From Cyclaneusma minus (taxonomy: Eukaryota > Ascomycota > Leotiomycetes > Marthamycetales > Marthamycetaceae), in contig JAKZHN010000026.1 in assembly GCA_037179335.1 (NCBI GenBank), forward strand, positions 186,001 to 250,000: a stretch of DNA of 64,000 nt, written 5' to 3'. The notes below the pieces were generated by a model that worked only from the letters and a program-made list of their open reading frames with translations, was not told the origin of the DNA and ran no database searches. Numbering within the stretch: position 1 is the stretch's first letter; the number at the start of each line of letters is the position of its first letter. Position numbers and translations under genes: made by a program. Below, piece after piece: positions 11,339-22,850 of the stretch.

Positions 11339-12271
11339 GATATCAAGTCTCGGGTCCCTCGCATACCAAGCTATCCTGACCATGTACTTTTGATAGCACT
11401 AGCCACACGGACAAGGGCAAGGCCGCAAGACTCGAAGAGTATCCACATATATATTGATTCCAGAGGGCCGCTGTACATGTATCCACTTACCGTCAGCCAT
11501 TGAGCTGCGCCAATCCGAATCCCTGATACATTAGACATGGAGGTCGCTCTGTGACTAGTACGTAGGGCGGATTTACATGTAGACGTGCTTTGACGCGTAA
11601 AATTTGGCGATCTACCCAACCCGGCCGGGGCCCTCGTGCAGTCATCTCTTGTTGAGACCCACCCAGACGAAGTGATAATTCCAGAATTTTCGAGTTAGTG
11701 TTGCGAGCTTTCCGATAGGCCGTGGGAATGATCAAATATCAGATGCAATATCGCGTAGGAAGCCAAGGAGACTTGGCCATGTGTGGCGCGGTAGCCCGGG
11801 CCGGGAGTCCTAGAACAGATCTAAACGGGAGGAAACATCAACAACAAACTTGTTCCTTGGAGCCAAGCCTGCCGAGCGTTTCGTTGTTCAACATAGGTGA
11901 AGGCTATATAATCATGCTTAAAGCCCATCCACAACCCTGGAAGGCGGACACATATAAGCTCTTAGCTTCCTCGGTACCCCTCGTCCGGAGGTTTCTCTGA
12001 ATCTGGGGGAAGAAAGTTTCAACATGTCTTTGGGGTCCGGGCCACGGGGATGTTTCCAATACAGTGGTTTGACACTTTGACGTCCAGTCGAAGAACTTTT
12101 AACTGGAAGCCTGAGCGCCCGCCCCATGAAGAAGTGAAGAACCGAGGTATGTAGCTATCAGCCCTTGGGATATGCAACCAACTGCGCATGGTTTTCAAAA
12201 GGTAGGAAATAGAATAAAAGCAGAGAAAGAAAGCCCAAAACTAGGGTGTTCAAAGACAACAACCCCCAAAG

Positions 12272-12486
12272 GTACAGAGGCTGGCCATGCCAAGCTTGCG
12301 GTTTTAGTGCCTTTTCGGTTGTCGCCGTTGGCTTTTAACTGATCGTCGCAGGGCTAAATGTGGAAAAAACCAGGGTAAAACTGGAGAAAAACAGGGGTCG
12401 AGTCATAAAATCAGACCAAATTCCCCAAAAGGGCCGTTTAATGCTATATAGCGCAATCGCAAGCTTGGCATGGCCAGCCTCTGTAC
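12272..12486. repeat. perfect 29-bp inverted repeat with 157-bp loop
   Basis: The 29 bases at 12272-12300 (starting GTACAGAGGCTGGCCATGCC) are the exact reverse complement of 12458-12486. Matching stops sharply at both ends. No coding frame spans the unit. It could be a hairpin RNA source, the termini of a tiny non-autonomous element, or a local inverted duplication. Confidence 0.85.
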
Positions 12487-13007
12487 TTTCTCCAAACAGA
12501 AACAACTTCTCTAAAAGAGCGCCTGACAGGGAGCAAGCGGGGTTGACCATATTCAACCAACCCTCCGTAGCTTGAAGGAGCAAAAGCAAGAAGAAAGAAA
12601 AAAGGTTCTGCTAGTTTTCCAGTCGTGCATGTAAGCGTGCTTACCTGGCATAGCACACGAATCCACTCCGGCATATTGAAGCCATTATCCCATACGCGGC
12701 GCTGTGGAGAAAGCCGTCTTGGAAAAGCTTAGCACCCCGACGGTCCAAACAGAGACTCTGAAAAAAGCTTACGAATTGGAGATCGCAAGGAACAGAAGAT
12801 GGGGGTTGTTATGTGGTGATGCGGTGGGTCTTTGAATGGCAGCCACAACGCTCGGTCCACCTCGTTCCAAAGAACCCGGAGAATTGATAAGTCAAAGGGT
12901 GATATAAAAGGTGTTAGAGGCCGTGTGAGGAAATTTGGGCCGCTAGGGCTGAGTACATGTAGAAGAGGTGAAAATTTGCAGGAAGAACGTAGGAGATAAA
13001 GTGAAGA

Positions 13008-13040
13008 GGGAGCGGCACGGGAGCGGCACGGGAGCGGGAG
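13008..13040. repeat. 11-bp tandem repeat, three units
   Basis: GGGAGCGGCAC occurs twice in direct succession, followed by GGGAGCGGGAG. It is a purine/GC-rich microrepeat with no coding context. Confidence 0.6.
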
Positions 13041-13582
13041 AGCTCAGACGTTGGAGAGGAGACATAGGGACCTTGGACTTGAAGGACGTCTCGTTGATGT
13101 TATCCAGTCCAGAAGCCGAAGTGTATCATGGGTTCTCCTCTGGGCTCCTTGCTCTTGCATCAACAATAATGCCTCCCCAGTGCCCACATAGGCCCCGACG
13201 CACGTCAAGACGCCACGCGTACTTCCGTTCAAGCATGTTCGTGAGGGGCATCAGGAATCAATTCGGGATGTGGGAGGTACGCTCGGCTCTGGAGTTGCAT
13301 ATGGTTTCGTTCGTCCGAATCGTTTCTATGTTGTTGCAGTAAAAACGGGCATGATACCAAAACGAGTATTAAAACACGAATTGTAGTGGGTGACGACAAT
13401 GATTGCAACTTGGTAGGAAGAGATGTTGTTGCGAGACGGAATATGTCGGCGAGGAAGGTGAGCGCGGCAATAATGCTGAAAATAGCCGCCACGTCTACAT
13501 GTACGAAGCGCTGCTGCGAATTTCTCAGCACGCTAGTCAGGCCACGAAGCGTGTTCGACCCGGCTTCTGCAGGATTGCCCCC

Positions 13583-13898
13583 ATGGCCTCATCTACACCA
13601 ACACCAGCCCGCGGACTGCCGCCACCATCTGTCTCCTCGCTGTCTGCCGTCGTAGACCGCTTACAGCACTCTGCTGTATGTTCAACGGAGCGCTCATGAG
13701 GTCTCGCCGCGCTGGAAGCAGCCGCTGAGCCGGCCCGCTGTCAACATCACCAACCTTCGTCGCGCCTCCATCACACCGTCCCCATCGAAGCAACCGCTCA
13801 ACATGCCCCTTAAGTCTTAGGGGTCCTTGCCGGATGTGCCGGACAGCCTCAAGCTCGATATGCTTTCGAATATATTCGCATCGTCTTATACGTGTTGA
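13583..13898 (+). pseudogene. possible small gene or gene relic of unknown function
   Basis: An ATG at 13583 opens a frame with good third-position C/G bias (MASSTPTPARGLPPPSV...). At 13676 a GTATGT donor could splice to a GCAG acceptor ending at 13721 (46 bp), continuing in frame as PLSRPAVNITNLRRASITPS and ending NMPLKS at a TAG (13818-13820). The same frame then remains open and protein-like (LPDVPDSLKLDMLSNIFAS) up to 13898. This suggests either a 63-residue protein or an older, longer gene broken by the TAG. I recognise no family. The evidence is codon texture and one plausible intron only. Confidence 0.25.
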
Positions 13899-14979
13899 TA
13901 CAGTTGCAAGAAAAGGACAGATGGAGTGGTTGGGGCTTTAGACGCGGCTACCACGGTCTAAGTTTTACGACGGGTGGAGATTTACACGATATCAGACTGG
14001 CGAGATCTAATCAGTCGAAGATGAATGCTGCCGCCGTGGCTGCCATTCTCCCCAAACATGAACGGCATACTGCACTGACAGCATAGTTGAGCCAACGAGC
14101 CAAACATCAGGAAACGCTGCCGAGCAAAGGCTGGCATTCAATGTGAAATATGATGAAGCAGTTATGCCCCGAGGCTTCCTTCTCTACCAGCTACCCCATC
14201 GACTCCGATTTCTTTGAAGATTACACAAGGCCTGGGCGCCTACGGTCATTTTGAAACACACTGGATGTCCTAGAGGACGTGGGAGCGCCTGGACTTTACG
14301 GGTCCGCCACCTACGCTCCCTGGATCCATACTGACTGCTATTCGCTTGAAGTGCTGGATGTTCTTCAGGCTTGGTTGAAGTTGAAGTTGAAGTTGTGGGG
14401 GATGTCATACCTGCAGATGAATCCCTCGCTTTGTGGCGGCTAAAGGGACGTCTGGCAAGAGCTGGGATTCATAGCATTGTTACTGGAATGTCGTCCAGCA
14501 CGTCGGCAGAGACAGAGGAGGTCAAGCGGAACCGTAGATAGTATTTTTTCTTGCGTATGATTGCCGTCCGCCCTCAGCACTTTGGCGCCAAGCGGCACTT
14601 CAACGCAAAGTCGCAAACAGGCCTCGGACGACTCCAGCTCTTGTGCCACCCAAGCTCGAGCCACGTCTGGATACGAACAAATACGACGCCGCCTTATCGA
14701 TACGACACCTCGACTTACGCCAGCGCTGGATCTGAAGATAGCGGGTAGGTTCTCTGAGCAGACAGGACCACGGGGGCTTTGGGCCTCGAGGGATGCTTGT
14801 TTCCTTATTGATCCGCTCTCTTTTAGTTAGCATCTTCGTTGTTTCTGCGCGCCCTGTCTCCCCGCTATCTCGGGGCAGAGAGGCATTGAGCTGTTGCACG
14901 CCGGCCTTCAATGACCCTGGTCGGCTCGGCAAAGACTCAGCCGCGCTAAGGGAGAGGTGCGGATTGAGGCGTGTTGACC

Positions 14980-17900
14980 ATGAAGCCTCCGCCTAGATCT
15001 CTCGCATCACGTATCTCTCGCCCGCGGGATGCTGCAATGAAAGACAGCTGGAGCCACGGCGACGACCGAAGACAGAGAGGTAGAGTCGATCGAGAAGTCG
15101 ATCGTGGCGTCTCCCGTTCCCGCCCGTCGCCCTCGCCTACCACTACTCGTCGCCCAATACTGGAAAAAGACGAGGCCAAGTCTGGTCGCGCCCACCGTCC
15201 CGCCAACAGAGAGTCACCACGCCCCCGACACAGGCAGCGCGACCGCAGCCGGGACAGCAGAGACCAAAGGGACACCAGGGACAGACGTCCGCCACGCGAA
15301 AGATCGCCCGTTCGCACCGAGGACGTGCGAGAGAGGAACAGAGGCCGGGAGTTGCTGGACACACGAGGCTCCGACAAAACACGCCCAACCCATCGCTCTC
15401 CCCCGCCTAAGCGTCGCAAGACTCGGAGCCCGTCTCCTGCGCGAAGCCACCACAAGCGCTCGAGAAGACACGACAGCCGCAGCCCCGTCCGCGAGAGCAG
15501 TGCCCTTGGCTCGTCCAGGCACGAACGGAAGCACCGTGACCCTACTCCACCTCGAAAGCGACGTCACGACGACGAGAAGGAGAGCCACAGCAGCCAGACT
15601 CACAGGCGGGACCGGGATAAGGAGAGTGACCGGGACTCTCGTCCATCTGCTAGGGACAGCCTTCCTTCGCGTCCCCGTCGTCGAACTCCATCTCCTCGCA
15701 GGAGGCCTACCTCTTCCGACAGGCGCACTTCGAAGCCCTCGGAGTCTACAAGAAAGCGAAGCAGGTCACCCGTTGCTCGTCCTCGCTCCCCAAAAAGCCG
15801 TGGCAGGTCTCCATTAGCATCAGATCGCGACCGGCGTTCTCGCCATCCAACCCCTCCACGTCGCCGCTCTCCTGAAATCGATCGCTACGAGCCGGCCTCA
15901 CGTCACGTGTCACCCCGCTCATCGCGCGCCGCAAGACCAGCTCGCGAATCATCACCAAAGAGACACTCCGCTCGCGACGAATATCGCCCAAGAGCTAGAA
16001 GTTCATCGAGGCCTCCGCGCAATTCATCTAGGAGGAATAGTGAGGACAATATGCAAGGAAGAGGCGGATATGGCGTGCACCCAAACTACATTCATCCAAA
16101 CCAGCAAATGCAAGCAGCCTTCCCACAACGCCCGCAAGTAGATACTCGCTACTACTCCCAGTCGCCACAACACTTCTCTCCCCAACAGGTGTCACCTCAA
16201 GCGCAGTCTCCGTATTCTGCCAGAGGAGGATGGGGCGGTGGTCCACAATACTCTCCTGGCCCGTATGTTCACCATGCGTCTGCTGTTTATCAACCCCCCT
16301 ATCGTGGGTCTGAAAGCTCATACCCTCGTAATCCCTATCATGGGTCTGAAGTCTCCCATGCCTCCTACCATGAGCCTGAAGTCTCTCATGCCTCCTATCG
16401 TGGGCCTGAAGTATCTCGTGCCCCCTATCATGGGTCTGAAGTCTCCCATGCCCCCTATCGTGGGCCTGAAGTCTCTCACGCCCGTCATTCCCCCTACCAG
16501 GAGTCTGATGTCTCATATCGCGATCCCTATTATGCGTCTCGGGTCTCATATCCTCCCGATACTGACTATCGCAGCCAACACAACAACTACCCTCAGGGCG
16601 GTTATGTTTCGCCGCAGACCAACCATGGCCAGTTCTACCAAAATCAAAATCACTCTCAGTCTCCTCCGTACGTAGCCCCTCCTACCGGGCCTCAACAGAG
16701 CTTTCAGCCCCAGACCTTCAGAGGAAGCGGGAGAGGATTTCGTGGTAACACTTTCAACCCACGTGGTGGTTACCGAGGTCGTGGACATTTTCAGAATCTA
16801 CGATGGAATGCCAACAGCCAGCCTGCATCCCAGCAACATTCTACACACGTGACTCCGCAACAAAGCCCTGCGCAGGCGAACTCACAGCACGCGAGTCCAC
16901 AGCATGCTAGTCCACAAAATGCAGCGCCGCCTGCATCAAACGAAAATGAGGAGAACATGTTCAGACCATCCAAGGAGTTGCAGGTGGAGGAGAGTAGCAA
17001 AGATGCAGCAAGTGATGAGAAGGCTATGCCTCCTCCGAGCAGACCTCCGCCGACGGGTCCCCAGGCGTCGAAGTTCAGCTTCGTCATGAAAGCCGTCCCG
17101 AAAGCACCAGCCGCTGCTCCGAAGCCCGAGATCTCCCAGAAGTTGAATACGATACCAACGAAGCCATCCATTCTGAGTGATAGCCGGAATGGCGCAACTT
17201 CGCGTCCTATACCTACCGAGCCCGCATCTTCAAGAGCTCGGGTCGAATTCCAAAAGTCAGAGTTCCAGAAACCTCGAGAGCCGGCGAAACCACGAATGAT
17301 TAAGAGAATCGAGAAGCGTCTGAAGCCCAAGCCCACTCTACCTACAGAATTTGCCGCGTCTGATTCCGTTTACTACCGCAAACCCGGAAACGAGTCTGTG
17401 GTTGGTTCTGGCACATACGGCAAAGTCTTCAAAGCTATTCACGTGTATACCAAGAAACTGGTTGCCCTGAAGAAGATCCGCATGGAAGGCGAAAGGGATG
17501 GCTTTCCCGTAACAGCAGTTCGAGAAATCAAGCTACTGCAGTCGCTGAAACACCCAAATGTAGTCGACATGCAAGAAGTCATGGTTGAGAAGAACGATTG
17601 CTTCATGGTCTTCGAGTATCTTTCCCACGATCTCACTGGTTTGCTCAATCATCCTACCTTCAAGCTCGAGCCTTCGCACAAAAAACATCTTGCTAAACAG
17701 CTTTTCGAGGGCTTGGACTACTTGCATCGAAAGGGTGTGCTCCATCGCGATATCAAGGCGGCCAATATCCTCGTGAGCAACGAGGGTCAGTTGAAGCTTG
17801 CTGATTTCGGACTGGCACGCTTCTACGCCAAGAGACGACAGCTTGACTACACGAACCGCGTCATCACCATCTGGTACCGCTCGCCTGAACTCCTCCTCGG

Positions 17901-18604
17901 CGAAACACAATACGGTCCCGCCGTCGACATCTGGTCAGCCGCCTGCGTGCTCGTCGAGATCTTCACGCGTCATGCCATTTTCCCGGGCGATGGCGGCGAG
18001 ATTTCTCAGCTGGAGAAGATATACGCTGTATTGGGCACGCCTAACCGACAAGAGTGGCCTGGTCTTGTAGACATGGCTTGGTTCGAGCTGCTGCGACCGA
18101 CTTACCGACGGCCAAACGTGTTTGAGCAGAAGTATGCGGAGAAGGTGACGCCGGCGGCCTATGATTTGCTAGAGGCTATGTTTCAGTATGATCCGGCGAA
18201 GAGGCCGAGTGCGGGTGATGTGCTGGAGCATCCGTATTTTACCACGGAGGAGCCGAAGCCTAGGCAGGCTGTTGAGTACGTTGTTTCTATCCCTCCATTC
18301 TTCCTATACCTTTGTCTATCCATCTGTGAATCTGTGAATCCCATGGGTTTCAGCAAGTTGGTCTATCATCTAGTTGTCTTGCTAACAAAGATCCTACAGA
18401 CTCCAAGCACTCGAGGGCGACTGGCATGAATTTGAATCCAAAGCGCTACGTAAAGAAAATGAGCGGAAGGAGAAGGAAGCACGCCGGGCGCAGAGGGAAC
18501 AGGAGAAAGCACAAGAAAAGGAGAAGAAGAGGGGCGTTGATGCCGATGCCGAGAAGTCGGAAGCGAAACGGCAGCATACGGAGGCTGTTGCAGTGGCGAA
18601 ATGA
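14980..18604 (+). CDS. CTK1: CTK1-type cyclin-dependent kinase (CDK12/13-like), RNA polymerase II CTD kinase
   Basis: Catalytic subunit of a CTDK-I-type complex, which phosphorylates Ser2 of the RNA polymerase II C-terminal repeats during elongation. Exon 1 is 14980-18275 and exon 2 is 18400-18604 (124-bp intron), giving 1166 residues. The first in-frame ATG after an upstream stop is at 14980. Residues 1 to about 350 are an Arg/Ser-rich region with many SPxR motifs. A Tyr/Gln/Pro/Ser-rich low-complexity stretch follows, with a 10-residue tandem repeat at about 453-502 and then RGG-like clusters. The kinase domain runs from about 802 to 1095. It shows GSGTYGKVF, Lys831 (ALKKIRM), GFPVTAVRE in the place of the PSTAIRE helix, HRDIKAANIL with Asp924, DFG with Asp942 and IWYRSPELLLG. 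The C-terminus (ELQALEGDWHEFESKALRKE) is typical of fungal CTK1 and is only reached by splicing. BUR1 is less likely because of this tail and the RS-rich N-terminus. Confidence 0.94.
16336..16485 (+). repeat. five tandem 30-bp units inside CTK1
   Basis: Five contiguous 30-bp units encode YHGSEVSHAS, YHEPEVSHAS, YRGPEVSRAP, YHGSEVSHAP and YRGPEVSHAR. Degenerate copies flank them on both sides (YRGSESSYPR before; YQESDVSYRD and YYASRVSYPP after). The copies differ mainly at third positions plus H/R and S/P swaps, so the array is old enough to have diverged but is kept in frame. Confidence 0.9.
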
Positions 18605-19028
18605 GAAGTTTGCGAAAACTTCGCACATGGCAATTACATATACCTAGGGCGTTTGGGAGCGTTTGGGAGTGGGGGAACAACACTACCTGGAGATACTCGG
18701 GGTTGCTTCCGGCCTCTTCTTTTTACTAGCGCTGGAGGACGAACGATGAGGTTTTCGATGTGATTGTATTGTAGGGTATGCAAATTAATATTCTTGGAGC
18801 TGAGAATTAGAGATTCCAGTTTTGCCTCGATCCGCGAGCCGGTGCACATACTCAACCATGGGATATCCCGCCGCACTCTTCTCAACCATGGATACACATA
18901 CGGTGACTGTTCTTCAGTCTTGGTGCTTATTGGCTGGAAAATGGGGTATGAAATGGCAAGAGCCCTGGGTCGGACTGTCTACGAATGGAAAGAGCTTCAT
19001 CTCTGATCATTCACTCATACCTCTGACG
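18605..19028. other. intergenic, CTK1 to GH43 gene
   Basis: 424-bp spacer between two genes on the same strand. It contains a small direct repeat (CTCAACCATGG twice, near 18851 and 18883) and a duplicated GCGTTTGGGA near 18650. No gene is seen. Confidence 0.5.
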
Positions 19029-20347
19029 ATGCGTCTCCCTGCCATCTTCACCTTGATTTCCTTGCTGTTCGCAGCGGGGGTCATCTCCACTTACCCTGAA
19101 CCAAACTCCTGCACCGGAGTATGCAGCAACATTCACGACCCGAACGTCGTCCAGAATCATGTAGACATGCAGTACTATCTCTTCTACACCGGCGGCGGTA
19201 TTCACGCCGCAGTAGCTCCTTCAATCGGAGGTCCTTGGACTTCGCTGGGAGATGCGCTTCCCAATGGATCTTCCATCGACCATCGCGGAAACACCTACTT
19301 GTGGGCATGTAGCCTGCTGCAGTTCCCTCACATATAATGAAAACTGACACCGCGGCTCGTGTAGGCACCAGATGTCCACTTCTCTGACTACCTCAGCTTG
19401 TTCGTCATGTACTATGCCGTGTCTACCCTGGGCAGCAAACACAGTGTCATCGGATACGCTACTTCGCACGACCTGAACGAGGGGACTGAGACAGACCGGG
19501 GCGCTGTTCTGGAATCCAACTCCACCACGCCTTTCAACTGCATCGATCCCACTTGGCACGGCTATCAGAGCAACGTGCCATACATGGTGTTTGGCTCTTA
19601 CTTCGGTGGCATCTACTCGACTCCTCTTGCCATCACCGAATCAGGTGCAGATCATATCAAGATTCAAAGTACCGGCAAGTTTGAGAGACTGGCATGGAAC
19701 CAGACAGGTGCTATCGTGGAAGGATCCTTCACCTTTTCCTGGGACTTCGACACCAACAGAATTGTCGACACAGAAAAGAACATCTCTATCTCCAAAAATA
19801 CCTACACTTATCTTCTCTTCTCTAGTGGGAAATGTTGTGGCTTGCCGGGCAATGCTAGCCATCTACCGCCTCCGGGCGGTGAATATAAGATTGCCATGTG
19901 CCGGAGCTTTTCTGGGATCAATGGCCCATTTCTCGACAAGGATGGTGACAACTGCGAGAGAGGTAATGGCGGATCTATGTTGTTGGAAAGTAGCGGCGAC
20001 ATGTATGCCCCTGGTGGACAGTAAGTTCATCTTCCCTCATTCCCTTCGCTCGTCCACTTGCCGAACATTTTTCTGTCGTTTCTCTCCCGCCTTGTCACAA
20101 CCATATTCGTTAATCAACGCAATTCAAGCCAGATTCAGCCCGTCATTGGCGCGAACTGCCACATACTCACTCCTCTTACACTGCTGACTGGCGACTGAAT
20201 AGGGGCGTGATAGAGACAGGCAATGATTTGGCTCTGACTCTCTACTACCATTACGTGAATACCAGCATCGGCTACAAGAATGAACAATTCCAGTTCGGCT
20301 ACAACTACCTGAAGTTTGACGAGGACAAATGGCCTTACGCGATCTGA
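19029..20347 (+). CDS. secreted GH43 arabinan endo-1,5-alpha-L-arabinosidase-like enzyme
   Basis: Glycoside hydrolase family 43 enzyme, most like arabinan-degrading members, acting on plant cell wall side chains outside the cell. Exons are 19029-19304, 19365-20020 and 20203-20347, giving 358 residues. A signal peptide (MRLPAIFTLISLLFAAGVIS) precedes the five-blade propeller. The catalytic trio is visible as Asp37 in NIHDPNVV (base), Asp153 in CIDPTWHGY (pKa modulator) and Glu211 in AIVEGSF (acid). Intron 1 (19305-19364, 60 bp) can only be placed with a GC donor: TGG|GCATGT ... GTGTAG|GCA. This rebuilds the conserved YLWAPDVHF strand and leaves a CTGAC branch site. Intron 2 (182 bp) is a normal GTAAGT...TAG. 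Several N-glycosylation sequons are present. Confidence 0.92.
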
Positions 20348-21205
20348 GACGTCGGCCTCGGCCTGAGCTATAAAAAAAAATGGAAATGACGCTTGAAGGG
20401 AGCGAACAGAGCTTCCATATGTCTCGCTGTCCGGCGGTACTGTGTTGGCTTGTCTTTGCCACACGACTCTCGTTCAACCTGTGCAGAGTTGTCGAACAAG
20501 GATACCTCGTCACGACTCCACGAGTGGAATAGACAATCCAATGAGAACCCGTTTTACTACTGACATCTTTTCCTCTTTTTGAATCAATGTATGCCCAGTT
20601 CTGGACTACGATACGAGTGTATATACACCTTCCAGATAACCGGGGGTAGTCTAAGTCAATCCGCCAGATACTTTGGGGCATAACCTGATGGAAGTAGCCG
20701 GGGAAACATCGAAAATATGCATCAAAACCTGCGCTATGGCCCAATGATCTTGGGACATTTACATGGCCAGGAGTTCTGGCATTTCACAAGTCGGTAAGAC
20801 ATTTATTATATGCACAGTTGAGCCCTCTACAAAACCGAAATGCATCCAGAGCTTTGTTATAACTAAACTCGCCCAACAAATTTTACCACGAGCACAATCG
20901 TACTTTGCGGGCACGTATTCTCTGTCTACTTTCGCAATCAGTTTTTACCAAGTCCTCGCCACGACCCGCTGCCCATCCTCCATTTCTCACATGTAGGTCT
21001 AGAAGCCTAATCCTCCTCAACAGTGTCTGCTTTGACCCCGTTTCCATGCCCACCAAAAAAAGACAATTGAATCCTTCTGCTGTTCCACCTTGTTCCTATT
21101 CATGCCTGGTATCATGACACCGTCAGTCATCATCAGTCGTAAGAAAATTACCTTCTCGAATCCTTCGACGCTGTCTTTCCAGTGGAGGCCTGTTGATCCA
21201 CCACA
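20348..21205. other. intergenic, GH43 and epoxide-hydrolase-like 3' ends
   Basis: 858-bp spacer between convergent genes. I see only short uncoordinated frames. An A-rich run (TATAAAAAAAAATGG) lies just after the GH43 stop and is probably 3' untranslated sequence. Confidence 0.55.
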
Positions 21206-22850
21206 TCAACCGACCAAGGTATCCAGGCTCTCCATTCCAAATTCCGCGTCAGTATCCTCAATAATATGCCCTTCTGCAGTCGATTTCACGATAACCTCTT
21301 CCAATTCAGGAACGCGCAGTCGTCCGTCCCTCTTCATGACCTCTTTCGCCAGCCCACGAACACCGTGGAGTATGGTATCTATCTGGCTAAGCGCAACGAA
21401 GCCACCGCTGCTCTCCACTCTGGTCATCCAGACAACATTATGAGCAACTTTAGCCCAACACGGAGGAGCATAGCCTTCCTCGCCCATAAGGGCTGAAATT
21501 GCCACTGGCGTTGTACACCATTCTCTGGCAGCCTCGCTGTTTCGCCACAGCTGCGTTTCTACAATCGCCTCAGACCAAAACCTAATTGCGGCTTCGGGGC
21601 CTGGTAGCCATGCCAGCTCGGCGATGTCGATGATCTCTGACGACGACAAAGTAGTGGTCAGATTGGTCCTGTGCAGTGCGGATAGTACGAGGCTGAGCAT
21701 TCCGACTGGAGAGTCGCAGAGAGCATAGGAGAATGTGTTAGGCTCGAGGATTGCCGAAAGACCTAGAGCTCCGTAGCCATCTCCTAGGCCCACCATCGAT
21801 GAGGTCGACGCTCTGGGATGTAAAAGCAAGGGACCAGCCGAAGCCCTTGGTCGAGAAAATGAGCCTTTCTTGGTAAGACGGAAGTCCGCTGCTGTATAGC
21901 CAAATATGGGCGCATGGAAGAAATTTGCTATGGAGTATTTAATCCATTCCCATGGAGCTGTTGATAGCAAAGGAGGCTCCGACGGCGGAGATATGAGATT
22001 AACACCAAGGCAATGGGTTCGATGGCGGTCCCCTAAGATTCTGGCGATGTGATAATCAACATTGGCAGGTGAGGAGGTCCCAGAGCCAGTAGTCGATGTG
22101 AGGTAGGTTTCGTATCCAAGTCGGAGCATAAGAGAGTTGAAGATATGGGCAGTAGACTCCAATAAAGGAGCATCTGGCTCTGTAAAGGCATCGCTAAATC
22201 CAAGACCAGGTATTGATGGAGCGACGACGTTGAAAGCTTGGTCCCCCGAGCTGGTAGGGTCGGTTAGGGACGATATAACTTTCTGCAGGGATAAGTTGGT
22301 CAGGGGAAAGGTGGGTAGCAGCAGTAGAGGCACAGGATTCGGGTGGGCAGATCGGCGGTGGATGAAATGTATCCTCAACGGGGTTGGCGAAGAGGGAATC
22401 GAGATGGCGGTGCGAAATTGCGGCAAAGTGCTGTTGAGGTAGTCTTCCTAATTCAGAGTTATAATACGGTAAATAATTCTGGCGTTCAGCTGGAGTTTTA
22501 CCTGGTGTCTCCACGAGTACTTCTCTAGCCTGTCAAGGAGTCAGAATGTGATGCTGAGGCAACGTTCGGCTTAACACTAAACATGCGTACCAAAAGTCAA
22601 TCAGAGGCTCAATCACGCTCTTCGGCGTTCCCAGCTCCCACTCTCTTGACTTTGGCATGCCGACGTCGTGCGGCAGGCGGGCAAGCTCTAGCTTTTGGCG
22701 CGTCAATTCAAGATACCGGCTGGACACCTGCGCAACACGCGACACTTGGTTAGCCATGCATCCCTCGACGTGGTCCCTGCTCACATGTACCTTAATCTTG
22801 TACGGCCGAATGGAGTCGCCTGGCCGCACATTTGCATCGCTTTCATTCAT
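21206..22850 (-). CDS. epoxide-hydrolase-fold protein, apparently lacking catalytic residues
   Basis: Alpha/beta-hydrolase with an N-terminal epoxide hydrolase (EHN) domain. Exons on the minus strand are 22591-22850, 22502-22529 (28 nt) and 21206-22447, giving 509 residues. The tiny second exon rebuilds the EHN core WLEKYSWRHQ, and exon 3 continues EDYLNSTLPQFRTAI, a very good family match. The later part departs from the family. The oxyanion motif HGWPGS is replaced by PTFPLTN. The nucleophile elbow GGDWGS is replaced by STTGSGTSS, with no Asp. The His segment (GGHFA) reads AEGHIIE. The protein is also about 100 residues longer than usual. It may be a non-catalytic homologue. A misjudged intron in exon 3 could hide the motif, but the frame there is open and reads plausibly throughout. 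No signal peptide is seen. Confidence 0.78.

Larger units (their letters stand above)
11258..14979. other. 3.7-kb gene-poor interval
   Basis: The longest stretch without a supported gene. It holds the tyrosinase promoter at the left, a perfect 29-bp inverted repeat near 12.3-12.5 kb, a small 11-bp tandem repeat near 13.0 kb, a possible small gene or relic at 13.6-13.9 kb, and the CTK1 promoter at the right. Open frames here are short, overlap on both strands and show no domain. Confidence 0.55.

Noticed and set aside
13229..13531. Minus-strand frame with two hydrophobic stretches in the gene-poor interval
   Set aside because: It starts with GTG, not ATG, has no family resemblance and overlaps nothing supportive; kept as chance.
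14971..14979. CTK1 start three codons upstream
   Set aside because: The codon at 14971 is GTG; the first ATG after the in-frame stop is at 14980.
14946..15817. Long open frames on both strands and in other frames over the Arg/Ser-rich part of CTK1
   Set aside because: They arise from the biased CGN/TCN/CCN codons of the RS domain; only the CTK1 frame leads into a kinase domain.
16336..16485. CRISPR-like array
   Set aside because: The 30-bp units are contiguous with no spacers and lie inside a coding exon of a eukaryotic kinase.
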